The notes: a model not told the origin generated them from the letters alone. Shown: positions 44,711 to 56,674, counted from the stretch's first letter. The stretch: DNA of 64,000 nt from Tanypteryx hageni (GCA_028673005.1 CM054117.1:248001-312000); one strand, 5' to 3'. Translations and numbers: made by a program.

Positions 44711-47700
44711 CGTTTGGGAAGGGATGGCTTCCATTTAAATCAACGAGCCTCATATCCCAAGTAGAGCAATAGAAAAAGTTACTGATTTGTTAAACAAACA
44801 GGGAAACTAAATTTTGTTACAGTTGGTGTTAAAAATAATACTTACCCTAGTAAAAATCGTTCATCTATTTCTAAGAACTCTGCTGATGCCCTCTAAGGTA
44901 GTGCTCACAATGTTAATGTCAGTGTCATAAAAAAGATTCACAATCTCACAATTTTGCATCAGAATGTCCAATGCATTAGAAACAAAATGTATGAACTTGA
45001 AGTGTTTTTAAATAACCACAGTGATCCTATTGATGTTGTATGTGTATCTGAGCATTGACTTGTAAAACAAGAGGTTGAAACCCTAACCGTTCCAAAATAT
45101 AAAACAGCCAGCATATACTGCCACTCCAATTTCAAAAATGGAGGGACAGCTATACTGGTCAGGAAAAGTATCAATTTTAAAGAAAAAAATTATACGACAT
45201 ATCTAAATGATGAGAAATATTTTGAGCATTTGAAATCTGTCTGTCTAGTGTTAATATTCTAGTGGTATCCTTATATAGATCTCCCTATGGTTGTGCTTCC
45301 TCTTTTTTAGAAAAGTTTGAGCTACTTATTGGCATCTTAAAAAATGAGAAGAAGCCCCTTGTGCTGTGCGGGGATTTCAATATGGATTTTCTTAAAAATT
45401 CATGTGATAAAGTAGAATTACTTTTAATTGTTAGCTCTTTTAATTTGGTAGCAGCTATTAACAGTGTCACTCATGTTAAGGCATGCCTTGATCAAATATT
45501 TCTTGATGATATATTCCTCTATTCAAGTAATAACATTGCTTCAGGTATTGCAGATCACAATGCTGTATCTATTACTTTAAAACTATCAATAACACAATCC
45601 GAATCTTCCAAAGAGAATTTTACTTGGAAAAGACTTTACAATCCCCTTTCATTTGAATATTTCTATAGGCTTCTGTCATCTGAGAAATGGCTTGATATAA
45701 CTGCCATGACAAACCTGAACTTAAAAACAAAACATTTTCTAGATGTTATAACTTTCAATTTTAACCTAGCTTTTCCTATGAAGAAAATACAAACCCATAA
45801 GTTACATTCAAACTCCTCATCCTGGACAATAAAAGGCATTCTCACCTCTTGTAGAAATAAAAGGGCATTATATGAACTATGCATCAACTCAAACGACTTG
45901 AGCTTAAAATCTAAATATAAACAATATTGTAAAATCTTTAAAAATGTCATAATACAAGCAAAAAAATTGCACAAGTGTTGTAATCCTTCAATCTGAAAAT
46001 AAGAGCAGAGCAATGTGGAAAGTAGTCAAACGTGAAGTAGGGAAAAGTAATCTCAAAGATGAAGAATCAATTAAACTTAGTCAAAATGATAACACGATAA
46101 CTGAATCCCAAGATGTCTTTAACAATTATTTCTCCACTGCTGGTATATCTTAAACAGGCTTTAGCTCCACTGCCCCAATCTTCGTTACTACTCAAGTAAA
46201 TCCTCAAACTTTTTTCTTAAACCCAGTAAGTGAAGCTGAAATCTCAAGTATTATCGGTAGACTGGAAAATAAAATCTCATGTGGCCTTGATGGGATACCA
46301 GACTGTATGCTTAACCACGGTGCAAAATTTATTTCCAAACCATTGACTGATATCTGTAATCAATCTTTTGCAACTGGGGAATTTCCCAACCTTTTCAAAA
46401 CAGCTAAGGTTAAACCATTGTTTAAAAAAGGAGACAAAAGTAATAAAGAAAATTATCGACCTATTTCCCTACTCTCAGCATTCTCCAAAATATTAGAAAA
46501 GGCCATGTATAACAGATTAGTTCTTTTTCTGGAAAAATATAAGATCTTATCTAACCACCAATACAGTTTTAGGAAAAATAAATCTATTAATGATGCAATA
46601 TTTTCTTTTTAAACAGCATTTTGCAATCAAAGGATGACAAGGAACATATCTATGGCATTTTTATAGACCTTAGAAAGGCTTTTGATGTGGTTAACCATAA
46701 TTTGCTTCTCCAAAAACTAGAGAACTGTGGCATAAGAGGTCAGGTCAATCAGTGGTTTCGTTCTTACTTAGAGGGCAGGAAGCAAATTGTTGAAATCAAT
46801 GGAGTTCACTCAAACTACCTCCCCTTAATCTGTGGGGTGTCTCAAGATTCCATTTTGGGCCCTATTCTTTTTCTGGATTTCATAAATGACTTGCCAACAA
46901 ATCTTCCATTATCTGAACCAGTTATTTTTGCAGATGACACAAATCTAATTTTTAAGAGCAACAGTTTTAATTTCTTTCAATACAAAGTAAATAAAACAAA
47001 GAATGACCTACTAACTTGGTTGCAAACAAATAAATTATTATTGAATACTAATAAAACTATCTCTATTAATTTTTATACTAATATGTAGCAAACAGAACCC
47101 TTAAATGTATAATTTGATGGCACAAAAATTATGGAAGAAAATCAAACAAAATTTCTGGGTCTGTGGATTAATTCTGACTTGTCATGGGAACAACATATTA
47201 CACAACTAAATGGAAAACTAAATCGCATATGTTATGCTATACGTGTCTTGAGCAAAATTACAACACTCAATGTCCTAAAGAGTGTGTACTATGGCTAAGT
47301 ACAATCCATTATATCATATGGTATCCCTTTGTGGGGGTCTTCCCCTAAAATATTTCAAGTTTTGAAAATGCATAAAAGGACATTAAAAATTATGGAACAG
47401 GTTCCATTAAGCAAACAACTCTTTAAAGAACTAAAATTTCTACCCATGCCCTGCATATACATACTGGAAACTTTCATTCACAGCATCGAAAGTATGTACA
47501 AAGAAAATTCTGATTTTCATAATTACAATACAAGATCACTTAACTCCATACACCTAAACAGCCATAGAACCACAAAAAGCCTTAATAGTATTTACTCACC
47601 GAGGATTTCTCCTATATAATAAACTACCCCATACAGTAAAATGTCTAGAAAAGAAAAAATTTTAATTAAAGATTAAGGAGCTCCTTCATGAAAAATTATT

Positions 47701-47890
47701 CTAGTGTTACTGAGTTTAAGAACGACTCTCATATATAAATTTTGTAATGTTTGTTGTAATCAAAGATTGTATTGTATCTCCTATTTTTCTTGATGCATTT
47801 TATACTGTTAATGTATGTGTTGGACTTTTTTGACGAAACCATGCAATGTATTGCCTACGGCGAATAAAACCACTACTGCTACTATTATAT
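44711..47890 (+). pseudogene. CR1/jockey-like LINE with EN and RT, degenerate
   Basis: The endonuclease starts at about 44935 (HNLTILHQNVQCIRNKM), with VVCVSEH and KNGGTAILVRKS. It then reads in one frame at 45262-45996 (SLYRSPYGCASSF, VLCGDFNMDF, IADHNAVSITL). After frame changes the RT follows: GLDGIPDCMLNHGAKFI, KPLFKKGDKSNKENYRPISL and YSFRKNKSINDAI. The frame 46621-47088 has GIFIDLRKAFDVVNHNLL, GVSQDSILGPILFLDFINDL and VIFADDTNLIF. The connection domain runs to about 47619. The 3' end is near GGCGAATAAAACCACTACTG. At least five stops or shifts. No complete 5' gag-like ORF1 seen. Confidence 0.8.
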
Positions 47891-48690
47891 ATGGGAGCAT
47901 GGCCATTCGAGAGCATTTTTCGGAAGGTGATTTTAGAAATATCTCTCCAAAATTTGACGGTCCACTTTGAATTTATAAGTTATTCTGCAAAAACGTTTTT
48001 AAAAAATAACTTGTAAATCACGCATATAAAATAATAAATTTTTATGAAAAATATAATTTCATTAAATTAAACAAATGATTAAACAAAAAAACATTTGTTA
48101 ATTAATGATTTTCTCTTTCTCCTTGTGAGGTATATTACCTAAATTTGGACCAACCTTTACATGATGACCATTCCACCCTGTGGGCCAATTTTCGTCTCAC
48201 AAATGTGTCTTTTAAAAACATTGACTTTGGTGGAGGCCTCATTAAATTGGTCAATTGGTTGCTGAAATACCTTCAAAAAGCCTAAATTTGGACCAACCAC
48301 TCCATATGGACTCCTTGACCCTATGGGCCAATTTAAATTATATTTGCCACTGAAAGTCTCATGATCAACCTGAAACTGCTGCCAAATATTGAAGCTTCTA
48401 CCTTCATTTTCTGATGAGCTGACTACCACAGGTGCACATAGACATCTTTTATTATTATAGATATGGGTGATTATATCTGAAACATACCGGTAGGTGAAAT
48501 TACAATGTAGGATGTTATTTTGGAACAGATATTTCTTTACAACAGTAACAGGTATGGTAAAATAACATTTGTACATCTGGACGCACAACAAACTGTCTGG
48601 TGACAAGTCTCTGGACTATAAAGTCAAAGTCACTTTATTCTCCAAAGACCTTACAAAAGATAGATGTGCATTTTCATTATTTTTGAGTAA
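47891..48690. other. unassigned repeat-like sequence
   Basis: Within 48138-48345 the block CCTAAATTTGGACCAACC occurs twice about 150 bp apart, each followed by a diverged CC-TGTGGGCCAATTT block. A 149-codon minus-strand frame (48606-48157) covers it, with PIGSRSPYGVVGPNLGF as a recurring peptide, but no family is recognised. Confidence 0.35.
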
Positions 48691-50045
48691 CTGTAACGAT
48701 TCCTTACTTTCCAGCTAAATACTCGTTACTAGGTTTTTGAAAATCGCATAACATATTGAAGTAACGAGTGTTTTGAATCATAAATAGGAAGTACTTAATC
48801 TTGAATAGTTACTATTTGCCCATTTATAAGAGAGACCTTTAGCAGATGGCTGTCATAACAAAGAAGCCGCTGCCACCGCTGGTAATACTAACACAGTGGA
48901 TAAGGACATAGTTACCGTAAATACCTGCGTATAGTGCACACCCTCGTATAACGTGCAGAGGGGTTTTCAGCCTCGTAATCTATGATTTTTCTATATACCC
49001 GCGTATAGTGCGCACAGATTTTTTTTGGCATTGCTGTCCCAGAATAAAGTAGATGGTGTAACATGTTCTAAAGCAATGATCGAATTATTGGTATTATGAA
49101 TTGGTAACATAATGAAAATGCAAAATGAAATTTTCGAATAACGCTCCAAAAGAACGTCAGCTAACTCAATCATTACATACTCTTTTTACTTACAAGGTGA
49201 TATTAGGATATACACAATAAATCGAATTACATTAATTTCATAGTAGGGATATGCCATTCTTTGAGCTAATAAAACGAAGGAATGACAATAATCCAATTTT
49301 TTACATACGTTTTTGTCACGCCTGAGGTGGACGGGTTCGCCCAACCTTGAGTTTTACCCTTATTAGAACACTCTGGAGCAAATAACCATAATTAACTACA
49401 GACTAAGAATCAAGAATAAATCACGTATCACCAGGCCGGGCGCCGGTGTAGGGTGATGTCATGTGTAAGATGCCGATTCCGATAACAACATCGAAGAAGA
49501 ATGGTCCGGTGACGAAGTATTTCTTGGCTTTTAAAATGAATAAATACTGAATTCATTCTTTTCATATCTAATTAATGAATGTTTGTAAAATTAATTATTA
49601 AATTTTAACTATTTTCTATCTTACTTTTCGTAAAAATCACCAATAAAATTATGAGGATACCCGGGCAGTATTACTGTGCCGAAATTGTGGAAATATGGGG
49701 TCATATGAAAATAGGAAGATTATGTACCCTCGTATAACACGCATCCTAATTTTTAACTCAAATATTAAAAAAAAAAAGTGCGCATTATACGCGGGTATTT
49801 ACGGTGCCTACATAATAGTTGGCGAGTATATGAGACTAATGAAGTTAGGCCAGAATTAATACAGCAGCAGCAGTGTATGATGGTATGGACTGCAACTTCT
49901 TAGTTGTGCTATTATATACGAATATAACAACATATTGAAGTAACGGGTATTTTGAATCGCGAATACTCGTTACTTCGGTTCTTAAGCAGTACCTAGTATT
50001 TAAAAACGAGTAGTTACTATTCGCTCATTTATACGTTTATACCCC
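48691..50045. repeat. repeat with AAGTAACGAGT motifs, split by a Tigger-derived copy
   Basis: CATAACATATTGAAGTAACG occurs near 48747 and a near-identical stretch (AACATATTGAAGTAACGGG) near 49931. Both are followed by GAATCG/GAATCA and TAGTTACTATT blocks ending with CATTTATA. The two copies flank the element at 48915-49804. Confidence 0.5.
48915..49804 (+). mobile_element. Tigger/pogo-derived non-autonomous element, copy 2
   Basis: Ends read CCGTAAATACCTGCGTATAG and, inverted, CCGTAAATACCCGCGTATAA. The interior aligns with copy 1 (4256-5473) on both sides, but about 330 bp are missing, including most of the coding tail; only the final DEVFLGF-like piece remains (about 49485-49533). The left TA is present (48913-48914); the right flank reads TG, so one base has mutated. 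Confidence 0.75.
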
Positions 50046-50144
50046 GAACCTGTCCCAGCACAATCAAAACGAGGCAATCCACGGCGGTCCAACCGCAAGT
50101 GTGACGCCGGTCTAAGACGTTTTTTTTATGAATTTAACAGAAAA

Positions 50145-50285
50145 CAAAGTCTCTTTATACAGTTTTTATTCTGAAATACGCAAATACATCTTACACAATT
50201 TGAATTTTAAAACCACACACTTCATGTTTAACTTGTCAGCGAGTGCGATTCAATCCGATGCAGTGGTAAATTCTAATGAAATACT
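50145..50285 (-). terminator. 3' untranslated region and poly(A) signal of the securin-like gene
   Basis: AATAAA on the minus strand at 50165-50170, about 115 bp after the stop codon at 50286, is a suitable cleavage and polyadenylation signal. Confidence 0.55.
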
Positions 50286-50991
50286 TTAATCCCAGTCAGG
50301 AGGCAAAATATCATCAAGTACAGGTTCAATGTGAAGTTCAAGTGGAATTCCGTCTATAAGGGACGAAAGGACAATATAAAGGCAGAAAAAGGGTTGACGG
50401 GAAGTTATTTTCAAAGATCATTGCTATACCTGGTTCATGAAAAGGCTTTGATAATAATGGGCTATCCTGAATATCCCTCGCCATCGCTTTCTTGCACTTT
50501 CCACGATAGTTGGTTAAATCATGCATTCCTTTCTCCGAAAATCGAAGATTCATTGGCCAACAGTCTTCGTAATCATCTAGTAAGTTTATTATGAGTGTAT
50601 TAGATTTAATAATTGATAAACACGTTAAAAAATAATGAAATCACCTTCAAACGATGTACATGATGGCAAACTTTCAGGCTCTGGCCAAATTTTGGTTTTT
50701 ATTGAACTCAAGTTAAATGTTGGAATTGTGCCTGTTGGTTTCGCCGGTGTCTTTAAACTTCCCACCTTTCCTCTGTTGTGATCTAACGTCTGCATTGTAT
50801 TTCCAACATCTCCGAAGACTTTTTTTTGGGACATGCTGTCCAGCTTTGAACTTCTGACCGTTCGTGCTATAAACGAATTCAATATCAGAAAATGTATCAA
50901 GTTAATCCATTCTACATCAATTAAAATACTTACCTTTTGAATAAGACTGAAATTCAGCAGAAGAATTTTCTTTATCTCGGACCGATAGCAT
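50286..50991 (-). CDS. candidate securin (PTTG) gene, four coding exons
   Basis: Minus-strand exons 50934-50991, 50645-50866, 50430-50576 and 50286-50353 join (all phase 1) into 164 codons ending TAA at 50286. Donors are GTAAGT, GTGATT and GTATAG; acceptors end TATAG, CTAG and TATAG. Residues 1-9 are MLSVRDKEN, with a KEN box at 7-9. KKVFGDVGN (residues 35-43) matches the LGDVxN-type D-box with Lys/Phe in place of Arg/Leu. SLKTPAKPTG offers a TP site. Acidic DDYEDCWPMNL and the last residues (DGIPLELHIEP ... DDILPPDWD) resemble the separase-binding half of securins. Securin inhibits separase until APC/C destroys it. Securins diverge strongly, so this is by motif order; another KEN/D-box APC/C substrate is the main alternative. 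It is divergently paired with SRP72. Confidence 0.62.
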
Positions 50992-51306
50992 TTTTCTTCA
51001 GAAACGCCCATACATTAATAATTTCAAACAAATTTTAAATCCACTTTTATTACAATAAGTTGACAATCGAACATTATCCAAATCGATATGAAAACATTCC
51101 CATTATTTTTCACTTATTTCAAATTTTACGGAAAACTTACTATTCTAACTAAATATTATGAATTTATATTATTCATTATTTATTTTAGAAATTTGCTGAC
51201 ATTGATTTATACATTCAGTGCTATTGCCAAGAAAAAACTCTCACAGAGGAAATGTTCATTTGTTTCTTGAAAATCGATTTTCATTGAACGTGCGGAATGT
51301 GCCAAC
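50992..51306. promoter_or_regulatory. shared bidirectional promoter region
   Basis: The 315 bp between the start codons of the securin-like gene (minus) and SRP72 (plus) must hold both promoters and 5' leaders. It is AT-rich. No clear TATA box in a sensible position or CpG cluster was seen. Confidence 0.55.
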
Positions 51307-53606
51307 ATGTCAACAAAGGAGAATAGGTTGACTTTTCTTTATACCGAATTAAACCGACTAGGCCATAATGGAGAATACGAAAGAGCAATCAAGACGGCAA
51401 ATAAAAGTATTTCATAATATAATTTATATATGAATAAATTAAGTAATAATTACTTATTTGTATTTACTGAAATGTATTATTATATGTCCAAAATTATGTT
51501 GCTTTAAATTTAGTCCAAATTCGTGACAATTTTATCATGCATTTCAGTTCTTCATGACAATCCCGATGAGATTAAAGCATTTCATTGTAAAGTTGTGAGC
51601 TTGATACAACTATCAAGGTTTCATGAGGGTTTGCAGGCTATCCTTAAGAACGCTAAACTCTCCTCGTAAGTAGCTGCAATTTTAATTTATAATAAAAAAC
51701 AAATGTACCATTAGAAATTGCTGTTTAATGAGCGAACCATTTCTTTAGGGGTCTTGTCTTTGAAAAGGCCTACTGCCAATATCGACTGAATGAACCTCAG
51801 GATGCCCTTAATACGATAAATTCTCTAAATACGCCTACTTCGAAGCTAAAGGAATTGAAGTCTCAGATTCTATATCGTCTTGAGAGGTAATATTTAGGTA
51901 TTTAGAAAAGAATGTACTTGCCTCATGGACATTGTGCTGGACTTATGGTCACTATCGTACTCCCCACTCGATGGGTTGTGCATTGTTTAAAATGGAAGTT
52001 TGGGGTCCGAGCCCCCATATTTTTTAGGTCATTGTCATTATTTCCATTATAGTTAACTTGCTCATATTAAACTAAGATCCGCATATGATACTTTTTGTTG
52101 TTTTACACTTCTTTTTGATCATTCCGTCTACTATTTTCTGTAGTTTATGGTTACACTGCCATTTGTAACTGCCATTCAGGTGTTTGTGTCAATGGTTTTT
52201 CACATTTCGTACATTACATCGCAGATTTAATGTCTAGTAAAATTTTTAGACGTTTCCTTATTGGCCAATATGTATAAAATCAAGGCGCGTGATATTTCTC
52301 CTTTTTTCTCAGTAACATTTTTTCGGATGATGTTTCTGGTAATTCCGTGTTTTCCATTAGTTTCTCTTTATATTTTTCTATTATCTTGTACATCATTACA
52401 GGGTTCATATAAATTACGTGATAATATTTGGTTATATTGATTTCAATAACCTTCTTTACATTTACTCAATAATGTTTTATAGAAAGTAGGGTACTTATGG
52501 ATTAACGGTAGGACACTTACGTGGTGCAGTGAGTGACGAGAAGTGGAACTACATGGAGTTTGTTTTGTACACCCAATCTCCACTGGCATGGAGAGGATGA
52601 CATGGATGCAGCCAGGGTGCTGCAGGCACCCCTTTAATCTTCACCTAACCCAATCCGGGCGGAGGAAATAGAACAAACCCACCAAACCAATCTCCACTGG
52701 CTAAGGTTGGATGGTGGGTTTGTTCTACTTCCTCTGCCCGGGTTGGGTTAGCTGGAGATTGAAGGGGTGCCCTGTCTACATCCATGTCACCATCTCTGTG
52801 CCAGGGGAGATCGGGTGCACAAAGCAGAGCAAACTCCAGCAGAGATTGGGTTTATGCAAACTCCAGTAGTTCCATTTTTTGTCACTCATGGTGCCACGTA
52901 AGTGTCCTGCAGCTAGTCCGTAAGTACTGAAAATAGTTAATACATAGCAACAGTAAATACGACATACATAGCAACATTTATTTTTAAAAATTTGGGGAGT
53001 ACGAGTGAACCTGTCCCTACATAAAGTATTGTTTTAACATTTTAAAAAGGCATTAACTCTTAAGATATGAAGATAGCTTAGGTGTTCATCACTGGTGGTC
53101 AATGTATATGTAATGAATTGTAATATTTTAAAAAGGTAAATTATTAACAATTTTAGATATGAAGATTGCTTAGATGTCTATGGTGACATAATTAAGAACA
53201 GCAATGATGAATACGAAGATGAAAGAGAAACTAATTTGGCTGCAGTGGTGGCAAATTTGGCAATTGTTAATTCGGTGTGTATACTTGTGAAAATAAGAAA
53301 TTTAAATTTCTTAGGTTTAAACCTTTTGCACAAAATTTTTGTCATCTACGTTGTTTTGAAATAAATAATGTGCCATAGTTTATGTATAATTTATTTGATT
53401 CCTACTGGTTTTTAGGGAAGGGAATTACCATACTTGAGAGACCATACATATGAATTAGTGTACAATACTGCCTGCAGACTACTAGGGGAGAATAAATTGC
53501 CTGAAACAGAAGCTAAACTTCGTGAAGCAGAACGTCTGTGCCGTGAAACTCTAGAAGAAGATGGAGCTTCTGAGGAAGATATCGACGAGGAGCTTGGAAT
53601 AATTAA
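51307..53606 (+). CDS. SRP72: SRP72, signal recognition particle subunit, exons 1-5 (3' end outside)
   Basis: Exons 51307-51406, 51548-51665, 51749-51886, 53157-53274 and 53416-53606 join in frame into about 221 residues. Start MSTKENRLTFLYTELNRLG; then NGEYERAIKTANKI, AFHCKVVSLIQLSRFHEGL, FEKAYCQYRLNEPQDAL, SKLKELKSQILYRLERYEDC, ERETNLAAVVANLAI and YELVYNTACRLLG. This follows the N-terminal TPR array of SRP72 in order. SRP72 binds SRP68 and 7SL RNA in the cytosolic particle that targets ribosomes to the ER. Donors are GT and acceptors TAG/CAG throughout; the last visible donor is AA|GTAATA. The family has roughly 600-670 residues, so about two thirds, including the RNA-binding C-terminus, lie beyond 64000 or in small exons not recognised. 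All visible exons are intact, which marks this as a host gene. Confidence 0.9.
52491..52927. mobile_element. foldback element in SRP72 intron 3
   Basis: The left arm starts GTACTTATGGATTAACGG and continues GGACACTTACGTGG, GAGTGACGAGAAGTGGAACT. The right arm is its inverted copy, ending CCACGTAAGTGTCCTGCAGC then CCGTAAGTAC. Arms are about 200 bp with a very short loop. GC-rich compared with the intron. No coding sequence. The termini do not identify a superfamily and a target duplication was not certain. Confidence 0.8.
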
Positions 53607-54880
53607 GTAATATAATTTTTTATTACTGGTTGATCCTCTCTAATCCAGAAAGCTTTGGACCGGATGCATTTCGAATCCTAAAATTTTCCAAACCATGGGT
53701 GTGTAGCATATGGTGGCTGTACTGTTTCTATATACACTACCTAAATTAATCATGATTTTTAGTTTTTAAGACAAGGATATAGGTAGATTAAGCCTTGAAA
53801 GTCAAAGTAATACAGAAATTGATGTGAAAATGAACAGCAGTACATACAGATATCAATTATTTATTACCTGAAATGCTGCTACACTTCCAAAGGGGTAATA
53901 ACAATGGATAAGTGAGATTTGGCTACATCTGGTGTGATTAGAAACATCTGTGGTTGGATTGCCTGCAAACCTTTCTGAGGCACCGATTGATGACATCTTT
54001 AGTATAATTGAAGAAATATTGAGGTAGTAAGTGCAGATTCCTTGAGGGTGTAGGTGAGGTTAAGGCTGCTGGACTGTCAATGCTACCAGTAGATTGTTGA
54101 TCGTGACTTTTTATCTAATTTCTTGAATAAATCTTGGAGCCTTTTAACTAGAACAGTGACTGAGGTTGGCACATTAGGTACATGGGGGGCAGAGTTCCAT
54201 TGTCACATATATAGTGCACCCTCAGTCCAACGTTTTTGAAGGGTCTGAGAAAAAAATTAATGAAAGCTGAAAAGTTTGAAGCGCAAAAACATGAGAATAA
54301 CAATAAATGACCACAAAATTCTATCACAGACAAACAGAGAGACACACAGACATCACTTTCTTGTTTTATTTTCTAGATAAAGGCTACTCCTATGATATGG
54401 GAAATGAAATCCATACTAGACTTTACTAATTCTACAAGTTTTATTTGAAACCCATTTTGATATGACCGATACTTTACGAGATATGACAGAAAGTTCATTT
54501 TTTATCACCAGTAAAGTGGTACCCCTGATTGACTTATGTGATTCATTTGTGTGATTTTTGTATTGTCTTTGACTGTAAAGTCCTTAATATCAAATTTCAT
54601 GAAAATCCGTTTGGTAGAAGCCAAGAGAGAATATACCGACGGAAGGACCAAAGCTAATGCTGGAAGCGAAATGCACCTAAAAATGGACCTGATTTTGTAT
54701 TGGAATTCCTATCTCCTCTGGCTCACTTGGAGGTTGCTGTTCTGGGATTGGGATGACTCAACGTGTGCTAGTAACACTCTCTGCCATTTCAGATATAACT
54801 CGGGGTAAAATGCTGGGCTATGAAATGAAAAGTCAGAGATAACTTGTTTTCCAACTGGCACCCTCATCTGATGGGAAGCC
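53607..54880. other. SRP72 intron 5, no further exon recognised
   Basis: AT-rich; short frames lack known motifs. No segment matching the next SRP72 TPR exon was found. Confidence 0.45.
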
Positions 54881-55204
54881 CACAAGGTGTGACACTCGCA
54901 TCGGATTGAGACTTTGCTAAGTGAAAGTGTATGCAAAATAGTGGACTCCTATTTCTATCTAGGTGTCAACTCGACGTCGTTTATGAGAAAATGCCTTTTG
55001 AAAATCACGATCTGAGAGTCAATGAAATAAGAATGGTAAAAGTCCTTTCTTAATTAGCAAAGAGCGTTGGTGTAGGGGAAACAAGCTGGATTTCAAATAT
55101 TTTTGCCAGGGTTCGATTCCAGAAGGGACCAAAATTTTTTCCTCTTGATTTTTTTTGCAATTTCCAGCATATCGTTGATAAAACTTGCACAACATTTAAA
55201 AATA

Positions 55205-55810
55205 AACTGATGTGGGCAACACATGACTTTCTCCATATTTATATGGCAAATTACATGTTGTTAGCTCTGGGATTGTTGTCAATATTTACTTCTGGTTGGC
55301 AATTAAGAAAAGAAAAAGGAGCGTTACTAAGACGTAACTAAGCGTCAATTGTTAACAATTGTCGTCAGTAGGTGGTGGTGGCAGCTAAAAAATAATATAG
55401 CTCTTAAACAATGCATTATATGGGAAAATGTTTCAAACAGAGGTTGTAGAAAATAAAATTTCCTACATCTTTTATTCTAATACATTTTTACATTTATCAA
55501 ATATTAAAGCAAATATTTCAAAATAACGGATAAGTGACAAGAGTAAACACCCACTTCTGGTGAACCCATTTTTACCAAAAACTAATCAATTCTTGTGACT
55601 GCCATAAAAATGTTAAATATAAAATTTTGTGTTGATCTGTTTAATAGTGTTTGAGTTAGAGTGCCCACAAAAATCTATCACATACAGACATCATCGTAAA
55701 ACTAGTCAGAACGTGCTCAGGGAACCTTAAAACGTATTTCCGTTGAAATCTCGAGTTCAATTTTTTTCATGAAAACAATACTTTATACTTCGTATATGGA
55801 GAAAGTAAAA
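55205..55810 (-). repeat. dispersed repeat family, fullest copy
   Basis: Starts CTGATGTGGGCAACACATGA followed by CTTTCTCCATA and ends TATATGGAGAAAGT, so ACTTTCTCCATA forms short inverted ends. It matches diverged copies at 31160-32430 (interrupted), 23230-23480 and 3870-3910. It is non-coding and may be a MITE. Confidence 0.6.
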
Positions 55811-55894
55811 ATTTATTCCATGCATTATAACTACTAGTTTCTTCAGCGTAATTCTTCACGAACATAATTTTACGGATCATTACCCATTCGCTTT

Positions 55895-56143
55895 ATAATC
55901 ATGATCAATACATGAAGAAATTTGAAAAGAGGAATACAGAACATTGCATTGAAATAACTCAACAATATTGTGACAATGACAATTATTATGGCAATAATTA
56001 ACACCAGCAACTGATTTATCATAATGAACGATACATGACGATATTTGAAAGGAGGAATAAAGAATGCATTGAAATAACTCAACAATATTGTGACAATGAC
56101 AATTATAATTATAATGACAATAATTGACATCAGCAACTGATAA
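55895..56143. repeat. two tandem copies of a ~120-bp unit
   Basis: The block GCATTGAAATAACTCAACAA then TATTGTGACAATGACAATTA occurs twice, each followed by CAGCAACTGAT. This is the loop of the foldback. Confidence 0.85.
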
Positions 56144-56674
56144 CAAATCCCTTTAACTACAACTTTAATAACAACACTATAAGATGACTAGATGCTGAAG
56201 AAACTAGTAGTTATAATGGAATAAATTTTTTTTTATGTTGTGCAAGTTTTTTGACGATATGAAAAAATTTTGGTCCCTTCAGGAATCGAACCCCGGCAAA
56301 AATATTTGAAATCCAGCTCGTTTTTCCTACACCAACACTCTTGGCTAATTAAGAAAGGACTTTTGCCATTCTTATTTCGTTAACTCTCGGATCGCGATTT
56401 TCAAAGGACATTTTCTCGTAAACGATGTCGAGTTGATGCCTATGTAGAGATAGGAGTCCACTATTTTCCATATACTTTCATTCTGCAAAGTCTCAATATG
56501 ATGCGAGTGGGCTTCCCTTGTGAGATATGGTTAATCTGTTTTCAGGGATTTAGGTAAAATCAATGGATTCTGTAGAAATCATCCTTAGAAATTTTTTAAG
56601 CCATTCATATAAATTTTATAATCTAAAAGAATCAGACGATACATTAGAGACTACATTGTTGAAATGTCAACCCT

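Larger units (their letters stand above)
54880..56520. mobile_element. large foldback with about 350-bp arms
   Basis: The left arm (54880-55197 plus 55818-55850) pairs with the right arm (56185-56520). Examples are GGGTTCGATTCCAGAAGGGA (about 55113) with its near-complement at 56275, and ACTACTAGTTTCTTCAGC (55831) with GCTGAAGAAACTAGTAGT (56193). The arms contain a B-box-like GGTTCGATTCC. A dispersed repeat (55205-55810) has inserted into the left arm; the loop holds a duplicated ~120-bp unit (55895-56143). Confidence 0.7.

Noticed and set aside
51088..51270. Small gene between securin-like gene and SRP72
   Set aside because: A 60-codon AT-rich frame in the shared promoter, with no motif.
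55060..55140. tRNA gene
   Set aside because: A B-box-like sequence is present, but no acceptor stem or cloverleaf could be paired, and it lies in a foldback arm with an inverted twin.
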